Assembly: GCF_019603315.1 (NCBI RefSeq)
Contig: NZ_CP080649.1
Coordinates: forward strand, 2,490,176 to 2,554,175
DNA from: Ruficoccus sp. ZRK36
GTDB taxonomy: Bacteria > Verrucomicrobiota > Verrucomicrobiia > Opitutales > Cerasicoccaceae
Direction of reading: 5' to 3'
Length of the DNA: 64,000 nt
Shown: positions 7,106 to 15,492 of the stretch, piece by piece
How the letters are laid out: each line of letters opens with the position of its first letter
Position numbering within the stretch: position 1 is the first letter of the stretch
Translations under genes and position numbers: made by a program
The notes under the pieces: generated by a model
Told to the model about the DNA's origin: nothing
The model's database searches: none
What the model saw: only the letters and a program-made list of their open reading frames with translations

Positions 7106-8815
7106 CTAACTGGCTGGCGTGTCTGGATAGCGGCGGAAGACCTCGCGGACAGACCGGTACGCGGCCTTGGGGCGGCGGTATTCGTCGAGCGTACCCTTGT
7201 TGTTAAAGGTGCGAGGCCGCTTCATGGAGAGGCCACCGCCATAGGTGCGCGCATCGCTGAAATGCCAGAGCGCAATACCACTGCAACGCTCGTGCCCGAG
7301 GGCTTCCTCGCAGGCGGTCTTCAGGTACTGGGCCTGATACTCCTCGGTGTAAAAATCGTTGTGCGCCTCGCGCCAGCCATAGAGGGCCTCGGCCCCGATC
7401 TCTGAGACGATGATGGGCTTGTCCTTCAGCTTCGGGCTGCTCACGTGCGCGAAGCATTTCTCCATGTGGGGAGCGATCAGGCTGAGCGGCTCCTCGCAGT
7501 ATTCACAGCCGTACCAGCCGGGGTAGATGTTGATGGCGATGAGGTCGACGAGGTCAAAGTTCAGGTCCTTCAGGGCGAACATGCTGGCGAAGGAAACCAG
7601 ACGGCTGGAGTCAAACTGGCGGATCGTGGCAACCGTCTGCTCGAAGATCGGGCGCGAGTACGCCTCGTTGCTGCCTGCCTCATTCAGGAAACCCCAGATG
7701 ATCACGCAGGGGTGATTGTGGCTGGCGTGCATCATGGCGCGCAGCGACTTGTCGTGCTGCTGGTGAAAGGTCGGGCTCGTCAGGGTGCGCTCACGCTGCC
7801 CCCAGCCGAGGTTTTCCTCCCAGACGAGGAAGCCCATCTCGTCGCACAGGTCGAGGAAGCGCTGGTCCTGCGGGTAGTGCGAGCCGCGTACGAAGTTGCA
7901 GCCCAGGTCACGCAGGTACTGGAGGTCAGCCACCATCTGGAGGGTGGGGGTGGTCGGGCCGGAGTTGGGGTGCCACTCGTGGCGGTTGTAGCCCTTGAGC
8001 GTGAGCTGTTGGCCGTTGAGCCAGAGCTTGCCGTCGCGGGCTTCGATCTTGCGCAGGCCGAAGCGGGCCTGACAACCGGCCGCTAGCTCGTGCCCGGCCA
8101 GGTCGATGCGCAGCGTGTGAAGCTCCGGACTCTGCGGAGACCACAGACGGGGCTGTGGCACGCGGGTGGTAAAGCTCGCCTCCTGCCCATCGATCTCGAC
8201 CTGTACGGGGGTTGCCTCGGCACCATCGAAGCTCACGCTAAGCTCTGCCGGGCTCGGGATGTCTCCAACCAGTCCGACGCGGATATGCACCTCGCCCTGA
8301 GCGTAGTCGTCCAGCGGGGTGACGTGGATGAAATCAACCGCCTGCCCGTCTGCCGGATAGATGCGCACGCCGACATCGCGCAGGATGCCCCCGTACTGGT
8401 AGAAGTCGAAATACTCCTCGTGCATCGGCACGCGCTCAAAGTCGAAGCGGTTATCCACGAGTACGAGCAGCTCACGGCGGGATGAGTCCGCGGCCGGGAT
8501 GTTGATTTCGATCGGGGCGTAGCCGCAGGCGTTCTCATGCATGAGGACGCCGTCGATATAAACCTGGCTCCAGATGGAGATCGCGCCAAAGCTCAGCTTG
8601 GCCGTGCGTCCGCTCGGGATGTCAACGGTGCGGCGGTAGCAGGCGAGGCCACGCTTACCGGCATGGTCGGGGAGGGCATCGAACGCAGCGGGGACGGGCT
8701 GCTTGCTCCAGTCCGTGATCGATGCGGCGTCGAAGTTATCGGGGGCGATAGCGCCGAGGAACGCGAAGTCCCAGAGCCCATTGAGGGAAGCGGTATTTGG
8801 GTCGGTCAAAGTCAT
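7106..8815 (-). CDS. Glycoside hydrolase family 2, beta-glucuronidase-like
   Basis: A 569-residue GH2 enzyme: N-terminal jelly-roll (about 8-155), immunoglobulin-like domain (160-255) and TIM barrel (258-560). The acid/base is Glu379 in GFLNEAGS and the nucleophile is Glu472 in SEIGAEA. Towards the end, FNNKG at 537-541 gives an N-x-K motif (Asn538, Lys540) in the place where beta-glucuronidases bind the sugar carboxylate, and RRPKAAY follows as in that family. Glucuronide activity is therefore the best guess (motif recognition from memory), with beta-galactosidase as the alternative. No signal peptide is seen. It lies 22 bases after the propeller gene, in the same operon. Confidence 0.85.
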   Translation of the reverse strand: MTLTDPNTASLNGLWDFAFLGAIAPDNFDAASITDWSKQPVPAAFDALPDHAGKRGLACYRRTVDIPSGRTAKLSFGAISIWSQVYIDGVLMHENACGYAPIEINIPAADSSRRELLVLVDNRFDFERVPMHEEYFDFYQYGGILRDVGVRIYPADGQAVDFIHVTPLDDYAQGEVHIRVGLVGDIPSPAELSVSFDGAEATPVQVEIDGQEASFTTRVPQPRLWSPQSPELHTLRIDLAGHELAAGCQARFGLRKIEARDGKLWLNGQQLTLKGYNRHEWHPNSGPTTPTLQMVADLQYLRDLGCNFVRGSHYPQDQRFLDLCDEMGFLVWEENLGWGQRERTLTSPTFHQQHDKSLRAMMHASHNHPCVIIWGFLNEAGSNEAYSRPIFEQTVATIRQFDSSRLVSFASMFALKDLNFDLVDLIAINIYPGWYGCEYCEEPLSLIAPHMEKCFAHVSSPKLKDKPIIVSEIGAEALYGWREAHNDFYTEEYQAQYLKTACEEALGHERCSGIALWHFSDARTYGGGLSMKRPRTFNNKGTLDEYRRPKAAYRSVREVFRRYPDTPAS

Positions 8816-8837
8816 GGTGTGAGGGGTTGTTTTTATT

Positions 8838-10013
8838 TTAAGCTAAGGTCTGTACGGGCTGCGTGACGGAGCTGACATCGAGCACGTACATCTGGCGGTA
8901 GCCTTCGTGGATCGAGTCGATGCAGACTTGCCGCCCATCGCGGCTCCAGCGCGGGTGCAGGTCGCAGCGGATCTGCCACTCCATCGGTGGAGCGTAAAAG
9001 CGCCCGATATTCACGCGCAGGTTGTTCTGCCAGTCATAGAGAATGAGGGTGCGCATGTCTTCCTTGTCCGGGTAGGTGTCGGTCAGGACCCAGCGCCCGT
9101 CCGGTGAAAAAGAGCAATGCCCGTCGGTGTTGAACAGATCCGTACCGATGGCCTCGGCCTGCCCACCACCATCGGAGTAAAGCACGTAGGCGGGCTTCTC
9201 GCCGGGCCTCCGGGTCCAGACGATGATGGTGTGCGGGTCGCGCCAGTCGTAGTGGGAGACGAGCTCGCTATGGGCCAGACAGCGCAGATCGGAGCCGTCG
9301 GGGTTGGCGGTCATCAGGCGGGTGTGGCCGACTTCCTCGTCCGGTGACTTGTAGCGGTGCAGGAAGGCAAAGCGGCTGCCGTCGGTGTTGAACTGCGCGT
9401 GGTTGAAGCGGTGCATCTTGCCGTCGAACTCCGGGCACCGCTCAAAGGCCGCCACCTCGGCGACACTGAGGATCAACCGCGATGCTCCGGTCTCCAGATC
9501 GAGGTGGTACAGCCCGTCGTCCGTCGGCTCTGGGACATCTTTATACGGGTCAGCCACACCGGGATAGCCATAGCCGGGGCGCTGGTGCTGAAGGCGGGAG
9601 AAACTGAGCGAAATCGCGTGCGTGCCCTGCGGGGCGACGGCGTAGACGGGACGCTCCAAGGTGCGCTCTCGGCCGGTCTCGACAGCCAGAATTCTTGAGA
9701 CGAAGCGATCCCCCTCACGGTCGTTGAAGATGATCGACTCGCTGCTGCCGAGCCACTGGAGCATACAGCCCTGCTGCCAGTTCCAGGCCTTAGTCTGTGC
9801 CAGGGGCGTCCATTTGCCGGGGGCAGCCGTATCGATCAGGCCGATGGTCGCGCAGTCGTCCTCCGTCGGCGGGTGATCCATAAACGCCGTCTCCAGCCCC
9901 ACGATTCGCCGTCCGGCAGCATTCCAGCAGCTTTTATCGTAGTAGCCGTAAAAGTGATGCTGCGGGCCCTGGGTGACCGAAACCGCATTCAGAAATTCAT
10001 CGCGCGTGCTCAT
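8838..10013 (-). CDS. TolB-like beta-propeller, oligogalacturonate lyase-like
   Basis: A 391-residue cytoplasmic protein built of repeated blade motifs such as FNTDGSRFAFLH, FSPDGRWVLTD and WSRDGRQVCID. It opens with HHFYGYYDKSCWN. Propellers with this opening occur next to polysaccharide-use genes and are often annotated as oligogalacturonide lyases (family PL22 uses such a fold with a metal held by His residues). Candidate His residues here include those in MHRFNHAQF and CDLHPRW. Lyase activity is an inference; a binding role is possible. It is the first gene of the leftward operon with GH2 and GH38, behind a good promoter. Confidence 0.7.
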   Translation of the reverse strand: MSTRDEFLNAVSVTQGPQHHFYGYYDKSCWNAAGRRIVGLETAFMDHPPTEDDCATIGLIDTAAPGKWTPLAQTKAWNWQQGCMLQWLGSSESIIFNDREGDRFVSRILAVETGRERTLERPVYAVAPQGTHAISLSFSRLQHQRPGYGYPGVADPYKDVPEPTDDGLYHLDLETGASRLILSVAEVAAFERCPEFDGKMHRFNHAQFNTDGSRFAFLHRYKSPDEEVGHTRLMTANPDGSDLRCLAHSELVSHYDWRDPHTIIVWTRRPGEKPAYVLYSDGGGQAEAIGTDLFNTDGHCSFSPDGRWVLTDTYPDKEDMRTLILYDWQNNLRVNIGRFYAPPMEWQIRCDLHPRWSRDGRQVCIDSIHEGYRQMYVLDVSSVTQPVQTLA

Positions 10014-10059
10014 CTAACGGGTAAAGCAGATTGCTGGTGAGTTCTCGATAATGACGGAG

Positions 10060-10088
10060 TTTATACATATAAGCCAGGTGGGGATCAA
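10060..10088 (-). promoter_or_regulatory. Promoter of the propeller-GH2-GH38 operon
   Basis: On the leftward strand TTGATC (plus 10083-10088) is followed by exactly 17 bases and then TATAAA (plus 10060-10065). Both boxes are close to the sigma-70 consensus. The -10 is 46 bases before the ATG at 10013. Confidence 0.6.
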
Positions 10089-10182
10089 CTTCATCTCTGA
10101 TCAGGGTTTGGGCTGCTGAACTGGTCCAATAACAAACACCGGACCTATTTTCGGTTTTGATTGCAACGATAAGGCGGAGTTA

Positions 10183-10260
10183 ATGAAATTTCGGCTAGTC
10201 GCATGCATCGCCTGTGCAGCAACGCTCTGCGCAGAGTCACTGGTGTGGAGATACCCTTAA
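10183..10260 (+). CDS. Signal-peptide-like 25-codon small open reading frame
   Basis: ATG at 10183, preceded by AAGGCGGAG as a strong ribosome binding site, encodes MKFRLVACIACAATLCAES and ends at TAA 10258-10260, ten bases before the lyase start. The product is almost entirely a secretion signal. It could be a leader peptide, a remnant of a truncated exported gene, or chance. The placement immediately before another signal-peptide gene makes translational coupling possible. Confidence 0.35.
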   Translation: MKFRLVACIACAATLCAESLVWRYP

Positions 10261-10270
10261 CTTGTTACCC

Positions 10271-12175
10271 ATGAAGCTGAAAACGATTACCCTTTTATTG
10301 TGTTTTTGCCTGACCGCTACGAGTGCGGTTTTTGCCCAGGAAGCGGCTCCGGCTCAGGAGACCCCAGCCGTCGATATGAGTGTGCTGGACCACCTGAAGG
10401 AGGGCCACCCGCGCCTCATGCTCACCGATGAGCGTCTGGCCGAGCTCAAGGAGTTGGCCAAAACGGATGAGGACTTGCAGCACTACGTCGAGGAGATGTT
10501 TAAAAAGGCGGACAAACTCCTCGAGAAGAAAGATCTCGAGTACGCGCCTAATGACCGCAACACCATCCTGTGGACGAGTCGGGACTGTATGGACCGTGCC
10601 TACACGCTCGGGCTGGCCTATCGCTGGAGCGGCGAGCAGAAGTACTATGACTCGCTGATCAAAAACCTGCGGCTGGTCTGCGCGTTCCCGGACTGGGGTA
10701 AGAAAGCATTTCTCGATACGGCGGAGATGACGCACGCTGTCTCCATCGGCTATGACTGGCTCTACAATGATCTGAGCGAGGAAGACCGTACGCTGCTCCG
10801 TGAGTCCATCATCTCGATGGGGCTCGATCAGGGGCTCATGTGCTATTCTGGTGAGGACAAGCGCAGCTGGTGGGTGACCTGCACGCACAACTGGAACATG
10901 GTCTGCAACAGCGGCATGGTTATCGGTGCGCTCGCCGTTGCCGATACCGACCCGAAGCTGGCGGCTACAATCATCAACAACGCACTGGAGTCCTACCCGC
11001 TGGGCCTGCGTGAGTACGGCCCCGACGGTGCCTGGCCGGAAGGCCCCGGGTACTGGGCTTACGCCACCGACTATGTCATGTACGGGCTTACTGCCATGGA
11101 TACCGCGCTGGGCACGGACTTTGGCCTGCTCGACATTGAGGGGGTAGACCAGACGGCGTACTTCGCGATTTATAGTGTCGGTCCGATCGACTACCCGATG
11201 TTTTTTGCTGACTGCGGCTCCAAGGGCAGACGCAAGCCCACCTCGAATATGTTCTGGCTGGCAGGCGTCTACGCGGATGACTTCGTGGCCGATTATGAGC
11301 ACAAGAAAATCGACCGGATGGATATGGTGACGACCCGGCACATCGTCTGGTATGAGCCCGCGCCGAGTGGCGATTTCCCGGAGCCCGCGCTGGACAAGAT
11401 GTTCCGCGGGCTGGTGGATGTCGCCTTTATGCGCAGCGCCTGGAACGACCGCAACGCGCTCTTCATCGGTATCAAGGCGGGTAAGAACACCGTCAACCAC
11501 GCGCACCTCGATCTGGGTAACTTCGAACTCGATGCGCTCGGTGAGCGCTGGTCCCGTGACCTGGGGACGGACAGCTACTCGCTGCCCGGCTACTGGAGCA
11601 CGGGCGAGGGCGGCCAGCGCTGGACCTACTTCCGCCCCAGCTCTTTCAGCCACAGCATACCGACCTTTGACGGTAAGAACCAGATTCGCGCCGGTGTCTC
11701 GGAGATGGTGGAGTTTGTCGCGGGTGAGGACAACGAAAACGGCGAGGATATCCCCTTCGCAAAGGTGGACCTCTCCGAAGCTTACGGTGATCAGATCGAC
11801 CAGTTTATCCGCGGTGCCGCGCTCGTCGCAGACCGGCGTGCAGCCCTCGTGCAGGATGAGATCGTGCTGAACCATCCGACCCAGATCGACTGGGGGATGA
11901 CCACTGACGCGGTGATCGCCGTGGACGGAGCGACTGCCACGCTGACCCAGGACGGCAAGGTCCTGCACGCGCGCATCCTGGAGCCGGAGGGTGCGGTCTT
12001 CAGCGCCGAATCCGCCGAGCAGGAGAAGCCGCAGGCCACCAACGAGGGCGTCAGCCGCCTGATGATCCACCTCAAGGACCGCACCGGCACCGAGCGCATC
12101 GCTGTGCTCTTCAGCCCGGTCTGGCCCGACGGTGAAGTCGAGTCCTGGCCCGTCACGCCGCTGCAGGAGTGGTAA
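10271..12175 (+). CDS. Exported heparinase II/III-type polysaccharide lyase
   Basis: A 634-residue protein from the ATG at 10271, with a Sec signal peptide (MKLKTITLLLCFCLTATSAV, cut before QEA). The N-terminal half is an alpha/alpha toroid: HPRLMLTDERLAELKELA, CTHNWNMVCNSGM and PDGAWPEGPGYWAYA are typical of heparinase II/III-like lyases. The second half is a beta-sandwich containing NHAHLDLGNFELDALGERW, where the His and nearby Tyr residues are usual catalytic or metal positions. These enzymes cleave uronic-acid polymers by beta-elimination in the periplasm (family knowledge). The exact substrate is not readable. It is divergent from the glycosidase operon and ends at a strong terminator. 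Confidence 0.82.
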   Translation: MKLKTITLLLCFCLTATSAVFAQEAAPAQETPAVDMSVLDHLKEGHPRLMLTDERLAELKELAKTDEDLQHYVEEMFKKADKLLEKKDLEYAPNDRNTILWTSRDCMDRAYTLGLAYRWSGEQKYYDSLIKNLRLVCAFPDWGKKAFLDTAEMTHAVSIGYDWLYNDLSEEDRTLLRESIISMGLDQGLMCYSGEDKRSWWVTCTHNWNMVCNSGMVIGALAVADTDPKLAATIINNALESYPLGLREYGPDGAWPEGPGYWAYATDYVMYGLTAMDTALGTDFGLLDIEGVDQTAYFAIYSVGPIDYPMFFADCGSKGRRKPTSNMFWLAGVYADDFVADYEHKKIDRMDMVTTRHIVWYEPAPSGDFPEPALDKMFRGLVDVAFMRSAWNDRNALFIGIKAGKNTVNHAHLDLGNFELDALGERWSRDLGTDSYSLPGYWSTGEGGQRWTYFRPSSFSHSIPTFDGKNQIRAGVSEMVEFVAGEDNENGEDIPFAKVDLSEAYGDQIDQFIRGAALVADRRAALVQDEIVLNHPTQIDWGMTTDAVIAVDGATATLTQDGKVLHARILEPEGAVFSAESAEQEKPQATNEGVSRLMIHLKDRTGTERIAVLFSPVWPDGEVESWPVTPLQEW

Positions 12176-12194
12176 ATTAGATTTTCGAGTATCG

Positions 12195-12230
12195 AGGCCG
12201 GAGAAGACATCTTCTCCGGCCTTTTCTTTG
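12195..12230 (+). terminator. Strong intrinsic terminator of the lyase gene
   Basis: A perfect 12-bp stem AGGCCGGAGAAG/CTTCTCCGGCCT with the four-base loop ACAT, followed by TTTTCTTT. It starts 20 bases after the lyase stop. Confidence 0.9.
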
Positions 12231-12327
12231 GACTGGTTTGAAAGGAGTTTCGGAAACAATGACCGCGCCATCGAAGTCTTGAGCACACAGCCATCGGCAA
12301 GTAACGTATGGAGCTACCACTTCCCTC

Positions 12328-13419
12328 ATGAGCACTGGACAACTCCTTCTGGTTGGCATCCCCGGCCCCGAACTCGATGCGGAGACTGCCGCCCTGTACC
12401 GCAAGATCCAGCCCGGCGGCTTTGTCCTGTTCAACCGCAACATGCGCTCTGCCGCCCAACTGCGCAAACTGCTCGATGACCTGCGCGGGCTGTGCGAGGT
12501 CGAGCCGATCCTGACCGTCGATCAGGAGGGGGGGCGTGTCTCGCGGCTGAGCGTGTTTGGGAACGAACCGCCCAACCCGCAGCAGCTTCGCGAGAAGGGC
12601 GCCATGGACCTGATCCGGGAGCATGGGCGGCTGACCGGTCAGCTTATGCGCCTGTTCGGGTTTAACCTGAACCTGAGCCCGGTGCTGGATATTTCCTTTA
12701 GCGAGGAAGCCGACAACTCCCTGCGCGGGCGCTGCTTCGGACGCAGCCCCGAAGAGGTCGTTGAGAAGGCTCGGCTGTTTAATGCCGCTATGCGCGCGGA
12801 AGGGGTCGCTAGCTGTGCCAAGCACTTTCCCGGCTTTGCCGCAGCGGCGGTTGACCCGCATCATGAGCTGCCCGTGATCCGCCGTACCGCAGAGCAGATG
12901 GAGCAGTGCGAGCTGCGCCCGTTTCGCGAGATGGCAGGCGAGGTGGACGCTGTGATGACTGGCCACGCCTGGTATCCCTGCTACGACGAGCAGGAGCTGG
13001 CGGCCTCGCTGTCACCGCGTATCGTCACAGGGCTCCTGCGTGAGGAGCTGGCTTATCAGGGCCTCATCGTGACCGACGACCTCGATATGGGTGCTCTCCT
13101 GAAAAGCCATACCCTCAACGAAAGCCTGCTGGCCGCACTCGGCGCGGGGAACGATATGCTCATGGTTTGCCACCGTGTGGAAAGCCAGCTAGCGGGGGCA
13201 CGCGCTCTCATGGATGCACCCCGCAAGCAGGTGGATCGGGCACTGGAGCGTATCGCCCGTTTCAAGCAAACGATGCAGCCGTCGCCAGCATTTTCCGAGC
13301 AGGCATATGCTGCGCTGGATCAGGAGGTCTGGGATCTGCGCGTGAAAACCCTCGGCCCCGAGCGGGCGAAAGAGCGCAGCGCCGATACCGGTAAACGCTC
13401 ACCGGTCGAGGATTTCTAG
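12328..13419 (+). CDS. nagZ: Beta-N-acetylhexosaminidase, glycoside hydrolase family 3
   Basis: Removes N-acetylglucosamine from muropeptides or glycans. The 363-residue single-domain protein has the NagZ-type features: VDQEGGRVSRL at 64-74, KHFPG at 165-169, and the Asp-x-His dyad DPH (Asp176, His178) that marks N-acetylhexosaminidases within GH3. VTDDLDMGAL carries the Asp nucleophile near 250. No signal peptide is seen, so it is cytoplasmic, as in cell-wall recycling. Its place beside glycan-use genes means a catabolic role is also possible. The C-terminal tail after residue 340 is charged and not conserved in the family as I know it. Confidence 0.88.
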   Translation: MSTGQLLLVGIPGPELDAETAALYRKIQPGGFVLFNRNMRSAAQLRKLLDDLRGLCEVEPILTVDQEGGRVSRLSVFGNEPPNPQQLREKGAMDLIREHGRLTGQLMRLFGFNLNLSPVLDISFSEEADNSLRGRCFGRSPEEVVEKARLFNAAMRAEGVASCAKHFPGFAAAAVDPHHELPVIRRTAEQMEQCELRPFREMAGEVDAVMTGHAWYPCYDEQELAASLSPRIVTGLLREELAYQGLIVTDDLDMGALLKSHTLNESLLAALGAGNDMLMVCHRVESQLAGARALMDAPRKQVDRALERIARFKQTMQPSPAFSEQAYAALDQEVWDLRVKTLGPERAKERSADTGKRSPVEDF

Positions 13420-13438
13420 CCGCTGCCTCGCGAGAGAT

Positions 13439-14299
13439 TTACCTGGTGTCTGGAGGCTGGTCGCGTCCTGATGAGCTATCTCGATAGTTGCCCGGAGGCT
13501 GGCCGATGTGTTTGCGGAAGACATTTGAGAAGTAGTACTCGTCGCGGAAGCCACACAGGGAGGCGACTTCCTTTAACGTGAGTCGCGAGTGGGTGAGGAG
13601 GGACTTCGCGCGCTCTAGCCGTACGCGGGTGAGAAATGTGATCAGGCTCATCTCACGGTGCTCGCGAAAGAGGTGGCGCAGCCGGTCGTGGCTGAGCCCG
13701 GCGTGCTCGGCGACTTCCTGCATGTTGTCGATAGTGGCGAAGTTTTCGCGTATGTACTCGTCGGCCCGGTTTACAGCAGCCTCACCGGAGCGTTGCGTGT
13801 TTTTACTCGCTCGCATACTTGCGCGCAGCATGGCGAGGATTGCGGCTGTTCCCAGTAAGTTGAGGAGCGACTGCTCCATCTCGTCGGCAGGTTTCTTACC
13901 GGAGGTGAGCCTGTCCCAGTCGTCGGATATCCATCGTGTGGCATCTGGGATGACGAGGTGTCCTTGTAGTAGCTTTTGGATACGGTGGGGGACTTCCATG
14001 TTTACACATACGTCTTCGCCGGGGGTGTCCATCACCTGATCGTGGGGGAGGCCGGGCGCGTAGACCACACAGCAGCCCTCCGAAAATGGAATGGCCGTGA
14101 GCCCCTTATGGCCGATGTTGGTCACGCCACTGCCCGAGCGGTGGTAGACCATTTCCACCGTGGTGTGCGTATGCAGGCCTGCGATCGGTCCACGCTGCGG
14201 GATCTTTCTTCGCCAGCCTGTTATAAACTTAAACGGAGTCTCTGCGGCTGCTTGAGCGAGATCGAGCCAGGCTGATGTGGCCGTTTTGTTGGTCATCAT
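13439..14299 (-). CDS. AraC family regulator with cupin sensor domain
   Basis: The 286-residue protein has an N-terminal cupin-like sensing domain (HTHTTVEMVYHRSGSG and YAPGLPHDQV) and a C-terminal double helix-turn-helix (about 178-278). The HTH is recognisable from MQEVAEHAGLSHDRLRHLF and LKEVASLCGFRDEYYFSNVF, then the usual GQPPGNYR ending. It is divergent from the dehydrogenase gene across a 101-base gap holding a pair of AGCCATTT direct repeats, so it probably controls that gene and itself in response to a sugar derivative. Confidence 0.9.
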   Translation of the reverse strand: MMTNKTATSAWLDLAQAAAETPFKFITGWRRKIPQRGPIAGLHTHTTVEMVYHRSGSGVTNIGHKGLTAIPFSEGCCVVYAPGLPHDQVMDTPGEDVCVNMEVPHRIQKLLQGHLVIPDATRWISDDWDRLTSGKKPADEMEQSLLNLLGTAAILAMLRASMRASKNTQRSGEAAVNRADEYIRENFATIDNMQEVAEHAGLSHDRLRHLFREHREMSLITFLTRVRLERAKSLLTHSRLTLKEVASLCGFRDEYYFSNVFRKHIGQPPGNYRDSSSGRDQPPDTR

Positions 14300-14323
14300 T
14301 GTTTGTTTAAGGTGATTTTATTA

Positions 14324-14358
14324 ATATAACAGCCATTTTTTATAAAACAAAGCCATTT
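14324..14358. promoter_or_regulatory. AraC-type operator and overlapping promoter
   Basis: AGCCATTT occurs at 14331-14338 and again at 14351-14358, 20 bp apart (about two helix turns), as expected for a dimer of AraC proteins. For the leftward regulator gene, TTGTTT (plus 14345-14350) and TATATT (plus 14324-14329), 15 bases apart, form a candidate promoter that overlaps one repeat. This suggests autoregulation. Confidence 0.45.
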
Positions 14359-14400
14359 GTTCCACTTGTAGCATGGGCTGCGCAGGGCAAGGGTGGCGTC

Positions 14401-15399
14401 ATGAAATACAGCACTCCCCATCGCCTCGTCTTCACGGAGAAACAAAAGGTCGAACTGGAATCGTTCGAGCTTCCGGGCCTGGAATCCGATGAGGTTCTCG
14501 TGCGCACTGAGCGCTCGCTGATGAGCACTGGTACGGAGAATATCGTGTTTAACCGGCTCTTCGATCCGGGCACGCACTGGGACCGGTGGGTGAAGTATCC
14601 CTTCTATCCGGGCTACGCTTCCTCCGGCGTGGTGGAGGCGGTGGGAGAGGGTGTTGACACCCACAAGCCCGGCGACCGCGTCGCCTGGCGCGCCCGCCAT
14701 CGTTCGCATATGGTGATGAAGGCGGACGAGGTTTACCCGATGCCGGACTCCGTGTCGTTCGAGGATGCGCCGTGGTTCGCGCTGGCCAAGATCGCCTTTA
14801 ACGGAGCGTACATGGCGAACTACAAGCTGGGCGAAGACGTCGTCATCATCGGCGCAGGTCCGATTGGCCAGATGACTCTGCGCTGGGCCCGCGCAGCCGG
14901 GGCGCGCCGCCCGATCGTGATCGATCCGGTGCCGCAGCGCGAGAAGATGGCTATCAACGGCGGTGCCAGCGCCTACCTCACAATGCCTGCCGATCAGGCT
15001 CTTGAAAAAGTGAAGGAAATCCTCGGCGGTAAGCAGCCCGAGGTGGTGATTGACACGACTGGCCACGAGGCGGTCTTCCCGTCAGCTCTGGCTCTGGTCG
15101 CGGATATGGGCCGCGTCATCGTCCTCGGTGATACCGGTCGCCCGACCAAGCAGTGCCTGACCAGTGATGTTATCAAGCGCGGGGTTCACATCATCGGTGC
15201 ACACGATTGCTTCCAGTTCCCCGAGTGGACGCAGGGCACGATTGCCGAGTTGTTCTTTGGGATGATCGTGGATGGGCGCATCAATCTGGAGGGGATCAAC
15301 ACCCACCTCTTTGAGCCGGAAAACTGCATGAGCGCCTACGGGATCGCGAACAGCGACCGCGCCAATACGATGGGCATCCAGTTTAACTGGGCCGACTAG
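14401..15399 (+). CDS. Medium-chain dehydrogenase lacking zinc ligands
   Basis: A 332-residue NAD(P)-dependent oxidoreductase of the MDR superfamily. It has the GroES-like half (VVEAVGEGVDTHKPGDRVAW) and the Rossmann half (VVIIGAGPIGQMTLRWARAAG). The position that carries the catalytic Cys in zinc alcohol dehydrogenases reads SLMSTGTEN, and the GHE motif is replaced by YPGYASSG. This matches the zinc-independent S-x-GTE subgroup, which includes BchC-like and sugar-derivative dehydrogenases. Its divergent AraC partner suggests induction by a sugar. The likely role is oxidation or reduction of a sugar or sugar alcohol; the substrate is unknown. Confidence 0.8.
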   Translation: MKYSTPHRLVFTEKQKVELESFELPGLESDEVLVRTERSLMSTGTENIVFNRLFDPGTHWDRWVKYPFYPGYASSGVVEAVGEGVDTHKPGDRVAWRARHRSHMVMKADEVYPMPDSVSFEDAPWFALAKIAFNGAYMANYKLGEDVVIIGAGPIGQMTLRWARAAGARRPIVIDPVPQREKMAINGGASAYLTMPADQALEKVKEILGGKQPEVVIDTTGHEAVFPSALALVADMGRVIVLGDTGRPTKQCLTSDVIKRGVHIIGAHDCFQFPEWTQGTIAELFFGMIVDGRINLEGINTHLFEPENCMSAYGIANSDRANTMGIQFNWAD

Positions 15400-15433
15400 C
15401 ATGCTCTTTGCCGCAGGGCTTATTGATCAATAA

Positions 15434-15474
15434 AGCCCTTCTCTTTTCCCCGACTCTGGGGAGAGAGAAGGGCT
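15434..15474 (-). terminator. Hairpin between convergent dehydrogenase and symporter genes
   Basis: AGCCCTTCTC pairs with GAGAAGGGCT, with inner TCCCC/GGGGA pairing. On the leftward strand the stem is followed by TTTATTG, so it fits best as the symporter terminator, though it may serve both. Confidence 0.6.
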
Positions 15475-15492
15475 CCTGCTGCGGTATTAAGC

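Noticed and set aside
10295-12286. Long antisense open frame of 663 codons opposite the lyase gene
   Set aside because: It is the shadow of a high-GC real gene; the sense strand has a signal peptide, family motifs and terminator, whereas this frame has none.
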